This document shows positions 59,674 to 64,000 of a stretch of 64,000 nucleotides of DNA, piece by piece (within the stretch, counting starts at the first letter, position 1; every line of letters starts with the position of its first letter). The position numbers were made by a program, and so were the translations under genes. The notes beneath the pieces are model-generated. The model had not been told where the DNA came from. It saw only the letters and a program-made list of their open reading frames with translations, and searched no databases. The DNA lies in NCBI RefSeq assembly GCF_000744815.1, contig NZ_JQMQ01000005.1, positions 6,219,801 to 6,283,800 of the forward strand. Direction: 5' to 3'. The DNA comes from Phaeacidiphilus oryzae TH49 (GTDB lineage Bacteria > Actinomycetota > Actinomycetes > Streptomycetales > Streptomycetaceae).

Positions 59674-61038
59674 TCAGCGTACCGGCAGCGCGCGGGCGCG
59701 GCGCAGCAGGAGTTCGCGCTCCGCCGCGTTGCGGGTCAACTCCGCCGCGCGCTCGAACTCGCGACGCGCCTCCGCCGTCCGTCCCAGCCTGGCCAGCAGA
59801 TCACCGCGCACCCCGGAGAGGAGGTGATAGGCCGTCAACTCCCGTGCTCCCGAGTCGCCGAGACCGTCGAGGAGGGCGAGGCCGGCCGCCGGGCCCTCCG
59901 CCATCCCCACCGCCACCGCCCGGTTGACCGCCACCACGGGCGAGGGCGCGCAGGCGTCCAGCAGCGCGTAGAGCTGAGCGATCCGCCCCCAGTCGGTCTC
60001 CTCGGCCCGTATCGCCGAGGCGTGGCAGGCGGCGATCGCGGCCTGGAGGAGGTACGGACCCGGTGGGCGCCCGCGCTCCCGGCCGGCGGCCTCGGCCGCC
60101 GCCAGCGCGGCGAAGCCCCGTCGGATCAGCAGCCGGTCCCAGCGCCCGCGGTCCTGGTCGGGGAGGAGGACCGGGGCGCCGGAGGCGTCCGCCCGGGCCG
60201 GCAGCCGGGAGGACTGGAGCTCAAGCAGCGCGGCCAGGCCCAGCACCTCGGGCTCCCCCGGCAGCAGCCCGGCCAGCACCCGGGCCAGCCGGAGGGCGTC
60301 CGCGCAGAGCCCGGGACGGGTCCAGTCCTCGCCCGAGGTGGCCGCGTACCCCTCGTTGAAGACCAGGTAGACCACCTCCAGGACGCTCTCCAGACGTTGC
60401 GTCAACTCCGCTCCGCCCGGCACCTCGTAGGGCACCTGTCTGGCGGCGAGGGTGCGCTTGGCGCGGACGATCCGCTGCGCCACGGTGGACTCCGGGACCA
60501 GGAAGGCCCGGGCGATCTCCTCCGTGGAGAGGCCGCCGATCAGCCGCAGGGTGAGGGCGACCCGGGCCTCCCGGGAGAGCACCGGGTGGCAGGCGGTGCA
60601 GATGAGGCGGAGGACGTCGTCGTCGATCGCGTCCTGGTCGAGCTCGGCCTCGACCTCCGCGTACGCGTCCGGGCCGCCGGCGGCCGGCGCCTCGGCGTCC
60701 CGGGCCAGCAGCGGCAGCTTCTCGGCGAGCCGGCGGTCCCGGCGGACCAGGTCGATCGCCCGCCGCCGGGCCACGGTGAGCAGCCAGGCGCCCGGCCGGC
60801 GCGGCACGCCGGACTCCGGCCACTGCTCCAGCGCGGCCACCAGCGCGTCCTGCGCCAGCTCCTCGGCCGTGCCGAGGTCCTGGACGATCCGCACCAGCGC
60901 GCCGACCAGCCGCGGCGCCTCTATCCGCCAGACCGCCTCGACGCTGCGCCGCGCCCCCTCGCGCGGACCGACGGGGCCGGCGCCGCTGCCGGCGCCGCCC
61001 GGCGGGGCGTGCTCCCGATGGGTCGTCATGGAAGCCAT
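59674..61038 (-). CDS. ECF42-type sigma factor with TPR-like C-terminal extension
   Basis: A 454-residue sigma factor. Region 2 includes APRLVGALVRIVQDLGTAEE and AQDALVAALEQWP, and region 4 includes LSTEEIARAFLVPESTVAQR. The 230-residue extension contains LLPDQDRGRWDR, YLLQAAIAACHA and AVNRAVAVGMAEGPAAGL, typical of ECF42, and is needed for activity in that group. Starts at 61038 or 61029 are both plausible. The YCII/DGPF gene just upstream is the known partner of ECF42 factors. Confidence 0.9.
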   Translation of the reverse strand: MASMTTHREHAPPGGAGSGAGPVGPREGARRSVEAVWRIEAPRLVGALVRIVQDLGTAEELAQDALVAALEQWPESGVPRRPGAWLLTVARRRAIDLVRRDRRLAEKLPLLARDAEAPAAGGPDAYAEVEAELDQDAIDDDVLRLICTACHPVLSREARVALTLRLIGGLSTEEIARAFLVPESTVAQRIVRAKRTLAARQVPYEVPGGAELTQRLESVLEVVYLVFNEGYAATSGEDWTRPGLCADALRLARVLAGLLPGEPEVLGLAALLELQSSRLPARADASGAPVLLPDQDRGRWDRLLIRRGFAALAAAEAAGRERGRPPGPYLLQAAIAACHASAIRAEETDWGRIAQLYALLDACAPSPVVAVNRAVAVGMAEGPAAGLALLDGLGDSGARELTAYHLLSGVRGDLLARLGRTAEARREFERAAELTRNAAERELLLRRARALPVR

Positions 61039-61074
61039 CAGAACACGTCCCACTGACAGTGGCGGGCGGGCTCC

Positions 61075-61437
61075 CTACGCCTCGGGCCCCGCCTCGTCCA
61101 GACGGCGCAGCTCCAGCGAGATCGTCCACTCGTCGCCGTGCACCTCCAGGAACCGGCGGCTCCACTCGACCGCCTCCTCGTGCGACTTGACCTCCATCAG
61201 CGCGTAGCCGCCGATGTACTCCTTGCCCTCGGTGTACGGGCCGTCCACGACGGTCTGCCTGCCACCGGCCAGCCGCAGCACGGTGCCCTCGGACGGCGGG
61301 CGGAGCCCCGCGGTGTCCAGCATCACCCCCGCCTTGGTGATCTCCTCCAGCAGCACCCCCATCTCCTTGATCAGCCGCTCGCTGGGGGCCTGCGGGTTGT
61401 CGTCGCCCTCAATGTGGATCATGGACAGATAGCGCAT
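61075..61437 (-). CDS. YCII-related DGPF-domain protein, ECF42 partner
   Basis: A 120-residue YCII-like protein beginning MRYLSMIHIEGDDNPQ, with the name-giving DGPYTEGKEYIGGYALMEV and WSRRFLEVHGDEWTISLE. The ATG at 61437 follows AGAGGAA by six bases and is preferred to the upstream in-frame start. DGPF proteins are the usual targets and partners of ECF42 sigma factors. Five 10-bp repeats lie just upstream. Confidence 0.9.
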   Translation of the reverse strand: MRYLSMIHIEGDDNPQAPSERLIKEMGVLLEEITKAGVMLDTAGLRPPSEGTVLRLAGGRQTVVDGPYTEGKEYIGGYALMEVKSHEEAVEWSRRFLEVHGDEWTISLELRRLDEAGPEA

Positions 61438-61450
61438 GGCGCGTTCCTCT

Positions 61451-61500
61451 CTCGTCACTGCTCGTCACTGTTGGTCAGTGCTCGTCAGTGCTCGTCACCG
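61451..61500. repeat. Five tandem 10-bp repeats upstream of the YCII/ECF42 unit
   Basis: Five head-to-tail units of consensus CTCGTCACTG begin 14 bases before the YCII start, in the place of the promoter and leader. Each unit carries GTCA, and four carry CGTC. Spacing equals one DNA turn. Confidence 0.7.
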
Positions 61501-61528
61501 GTCTCAGGACAGGCCCGTGGAGGGCCTT

Positions 61529-63028
61529 TCACCGGTACGTCGAACGGCGTCGGCCGGAATCGACACCGGCCGCCGAGGTTTTTTCCGAGGCTTCCCGGCG
61601 GCCCGGGACGGCCGCCCCGGCCAGCGCCGCGGCCAGGGAGAACGCGGCCGAGACGGCGATGGCCGGAACGAAGCCCGCGCGGAAGGACCCGGGGGAGGCG
61701 TAGCCGCCGGAGGCGGTGAAGACGGCGGCCAGCACGGCCAGACCGAAGGTGCCGCCGAGCTGGCGCAGAGTGGTGAAGACCCCGGACGCCGCGCCGATCG
61801 CCCCGCGCGGCACCGCGCCGATGACGGCGTTCTGCGCGGCGGGCATCGCGAGCGAGGTGCCGCAGCCGGAGAGGACGAGGGGCGCCAGCATGGGCGCGTA
61901 GTGCGGGTGCGGGGCGTCGGCGAGGAGGGCCAGCCAGGCGAAGCCGGCGCCTTGCAGGGTGAGCCCGCCGACCAGCATCGGCCGCTCGCCCAGGCGGCTC
62001 AGCAGGCGGCCGGAGGGCGCGGCGAGGACGAAGACGGTCCCGGTCCAGGGGGCCATCCGCAGACCCGCGCCCAGGGGCCCGTAGCCCAGGGTGTTCTGGA
62101 AGAACTGCGCGATGAAGAACGCCGAGCCGACCATCGCCCCGAAGAGGAGGAAGCCGGACGCGTTGCCGGCGGAGAAGGCGCGGGAGCGGAAGTACCGCAT
62201 GGGCAGCATCGGTTCGGCGGTGCGCAGCTCCCAGCCGATGAAGGCGGCGGTCAGCAGCGCGCCCCCGGCCAGCGCCCCGAGGGTCTCCGCGGCGGACCAG
62301 CCGACGGCCTCGCCCCGGACCAGGCCCCAGACGAGGCCCAGGGTGCCGGTCGCCACCAGGGCGAGCCCGACGGGATCGAACCGCTTCGCGGCCTCGCCCC
62401 GGCTCTCCGCGATCCGCAGCCGGACGAGGGGTGCCAGGGCCAGCCCGATCGGGACGTTCAACCAGAAGATCCACTGCCATTCGAGCCCCTGGGTGACCGC
62501 CCCGCCGAGCAGCGGACCGCCGAGGGTGCCCAGCCCGGTGACGCCGCTGAACAGGCCGAGCGCCCTGGCCCGGCGCTCGGGCGGGAAGAGGACTCCGAGC
62601 AGGGCCAGCGCCTGCGGCATGATCATCGCCGCCCCGGCTCCCTGCACGGCCCTCGCCGTGATCAGCAGGCCCGAGTCCGGTGCCAGTGCGCAGGCCGCGG
62701 AGGCGGCGGTGAACAGGCCGATCCCGCCGGTCAGCAGCCGCCTGCGGCCGAAGCGGTCGCCCAGCGCGGAGGCCGGCATCAGCAGGATCGCGAAGCTGAG
62801 GGTGAAGGCGTTCACCGTCCACTCCAGCTGTGCCAGTGAGGCCCCCATGTCCAGCCGGATGGTGTTCAGGGCCGTCGCCACCACCAGCATGTCCAGAACG
62901 ACCATCAGCGAGGCCACCGACACCAGCGCGAGACCCCAGCGCTGCTCGGGGGTGGACCGCGCAGCCGCTCCGGCGCCGCCGGCCGTGCTCGCCGTGCCTG
63001 TTGTGCCCGCGGTATTCGTCGTGCTCAC
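61529..63028 (-). CDS. MFS exporter, 14-TM EmrB/QacA (DHA2) type
   Basis: A 499-residue drug-exporter-type carrier. LMVVLDMLVVATALNTIRLDM (motif D1), LGDRFGRRRLLTGG (motif A), ARAVQGAGAAMIMPQALALL (motif B) and GVTGLGTLGGPLLGGAVTQG (motif C) occur in order, with about 14 TM segments. The GTG start follows GGAG. The sigma-factor gene upstream ends 95 bases before it, so regulation by that factor is possible. Confidence 0.92.
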   Translation of the reverse strand: MSTTNTAGTTGTASTAGGAGAAARSTPEQRWGLALVSVASLMVVLDMLVVATALNTIRLDMGASLAQLEWTVNAFTLSFAILLMPASALGDRFGRRRLLTGGIGLFTAASAACALAPDSGLLITARAVQGAGAAMIMPQALALLGVLFPPERRARALGLFSGVTGLGTLGGPLLGGAVTQGLEWQWIFWLNVPIGLALAPLVRLRIAESRGEAAKRFDPVGLALVATGTLGLVWGLVRGEAVGWSAAETLGALAGGALLTAAFIGWELRTAEPMLPMRYFRSRAFSAGNASGFLLFGAMVGSAFFIAQFFQNTLGYGPLGAGLRMAPWTGTVFVLAAPSGRLLSRLGERPMLVGGLTLQGAGFAWLALLADAPHPHYAPMLAPLVLSGCGTSLAMPAAQNAVIGAVPRGAIGAASGVFTTLRQLGGTFGLAVLAAVFTASGGYASPGSFRAGFVPAIAVSAAFSLAAALAGAAVPGRREASEKTSAAGVDSGRRRSTYR

Positions 63029-63123
63029 GTGAACTCCCGCTCTCCTGCCCGGCCTTCCGATCGGCCGGGGCTCACCGGTACGTACCGGCCGGCGGGCGGG
63101 GACTCATCGCGGGCCCGGCGCGC

Positions 63124-64000
63124 TCAGCGCAGGCGGGCCGGGAGACCGAAGGCGGCGAAGACGTCCTCGTCGCGGAAGACGTCGTTGCGGGTGATCAGCG
63201 AACCCGCGACGGTGAAGACCTGCAGGGTGTGGAGTCGATGGCCGCCGCCGTCCGGCGCGCGGAGGTACGCGGCCAGCGCGGGCTGGCCGTTGGCGCCGGT
63301 CGGCAGCATCCGCCAGTCCGTGCCGCGCGTGGTGTACACCCGGGCGATGAAGCGGGCGTAGTGCTCGCGCCCGGCGAACCAGTTCAGGAACGGCGGCATC
63401 TCCAGCACCACGTCCTCGGCGAGCAGTTTCCGCAGGGTGGTCAGGTCCGCCTTCTCGAAGGCCGTCGCATAGCGTTCGACGACGGCTCGCTCGCCGGGGT
63501 CGGCGGGCTCGCCGAGCCGTTCCTCGCTCGGCCCCGCCTCGCGCAGCCGGGCCCGTGCCCGCTGCAGCGCGCTGTTCACCGCGGGCACGGTCATCCCCAG
63601 CGCCGCCGCGACCTCCGCGGCCGGCCATTGCAGCACCTCGCGGAGGATCAGCACCGCCCGCTGCCGGGCCGGCAGGAACTGCAACGCGGCGACGAAGGCC
63701 AGCCGCAGCGATTCCCGGGCCGCCACCACCTCGGCCGGATCGAGCTGCGGCCAACCACCGGGAGGCGAACCGCCCGCCGCCGGCCCGGCCACGCGTCCGG
63801 CGCCACCGCGACCGCCCGCGACCGCCGCCGAGGCCGCCCCCGCGACCGCCTCCGGCACCGCTGCCCCAGCCGAGCCAGGCGTCCGGGATCGGCTGGAGCC
63901 ACGGCACCTCCTCGCCCCGGACGAGCGGATGGTCGGGGTCCTCGTTCGGTGGTGTGCCGAGCCCGGCGGGCAGCGGGCGGCGGCTGCGCTGCTCCAGCGC
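63124..64000 (-). CDS. Sigma-70 family ECF factor with C-terminal SnoaL domain, partial and frameshifted
   Basis: Region 4 (FLPARQRAVLILREVLQWPA, ALGMTVPAVNSALQRARARL) and a SnoaL-like C-domain (ERYATAFEKADLTTLRKLLA, FLNWFAGREHYARFI, FRDEDVFAAFGLP) are intact. The preceding part, ALEQRSRRPLPAGLG, DPDHPLVRGEEVPWLQP and IPDAWLG, reaches the window edge in a different frame; in this family it is continuous with region 4. The break lies in a Gly/Ala/Arg-coding repeat near 63780-63870 and needs one base less or two more. Region 2 is outside the window. It is of the SigJ/SigG-like group with an NTF2-like extension. Confidence 0.75.
   Translation of the reverse strand, partial: RWSSAAAARCPPGSAHHRTRTPTIRSSGARRCRGSSRSRTPGSAGAAVPEAVAGAASAAVAGGRGGAGRVAGPAAGGSPPGGWPQLDPAEVVAARESLRLAFVAALQFLPARQRAVLILREVLQWPAAEVAAALGMTVPAVNSALQRARARLREAGPSEERLGEPADPGERAVVERYATAFEKADLTTLRKLLAEDVVLEMPPFLNWFAGREHYARFIARVYTTRGTDWRMLPTGANGQPALAAYLRAPDGGGHRLHTLQVFTVAGSLITRNDVFRDEDVFAAFGLPARLR

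Overview
The window is very G+C-rich throughout and has dense, short-spaced genes, frequent GTG starts, stop/start overlaps (GTGA, ATGA), Tat and Sec secreted enzymes and many one-component regulators. This points to a Streptomycetaceae chromosome (Streptomyces, Kitasatospora, Streptacidiphilus or a relative); no rRNA, tRNA or other marker fixes the genus. The content is accessory catabolism, transport and regulation, as in a chromosome-arm region. I found no rRNA, tRNA or CRISPR array.

Left third (1-23.9 kb): a cut thiolase and an SDR reductase, a coupled pair of zinc-ribbon proteins, an MFS exporter, a four-copy 168-bp intergenic repeat, an Nei-type DNA glycosylase, a secreted GDSL lipase, a ThDP enzyme, two consecutive TetR/SnoaL divergent modules, a GntR/acyl-CoA dehydrogenase pair, an IclR/MFS/CoA-transferase catabolic unit, an ArsC/Spx-like protein, an ECF41 sigma factor with its NDH-2-like partner, and a PLP enzyme.

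Middle (23.9-39.6 kb): a foreign-looking 2.8-kb block carries an alpha/beta hydrolase, a broken small gene and a MerR regulator. It is bounded by perfect 101-bp inverted copies of the end of an IS5-type element whose transposase is decayed. It is followed by an acyl-CoA synthetase, a Baeyer-Villiger-type monooxygenase and a thioesterase, then an NMN salvage pair (pnuC-nadR), a TIM-barrel protein, an epoxide hydrolase, and a PadR-sulfatase-MFS operon preceded by a perfect 22-bp inverted repeat.

Right (39.6-64 kb): a divergent gene set (amidohydrolase deacylase, PLP deaminase, KDPG aldolase / KDG kinase, IclR, RidA) reads as a complete route from an N-acylated 2-amino-aldonate, such as N-acetylglucosaminate, to pyruvate and glyceraldehyde-3-phosphate. 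A GH105 enzyme next door could also feed KDG. Then come an M14 peptidase and a phytoene-desaturase-like oxidoreductase, a 19-codon hydrophobic ORF with a strong terminator, an Lrp regulator beside an AceE-like enzyme, an amidohydrolase, a DrrAB-like ABC operon, a TrxR-like flavoprotein, an ECF42/YCII/methyltransferase operon, a 14-TM exporter and a SnoaL-fused sigma factor cut by the window end.

Four genes are split by apparent one- or two-base indels in G/C-only tracts. These are either assembly errors or real mutations, and their coordinates are given below as the intact gene would run.
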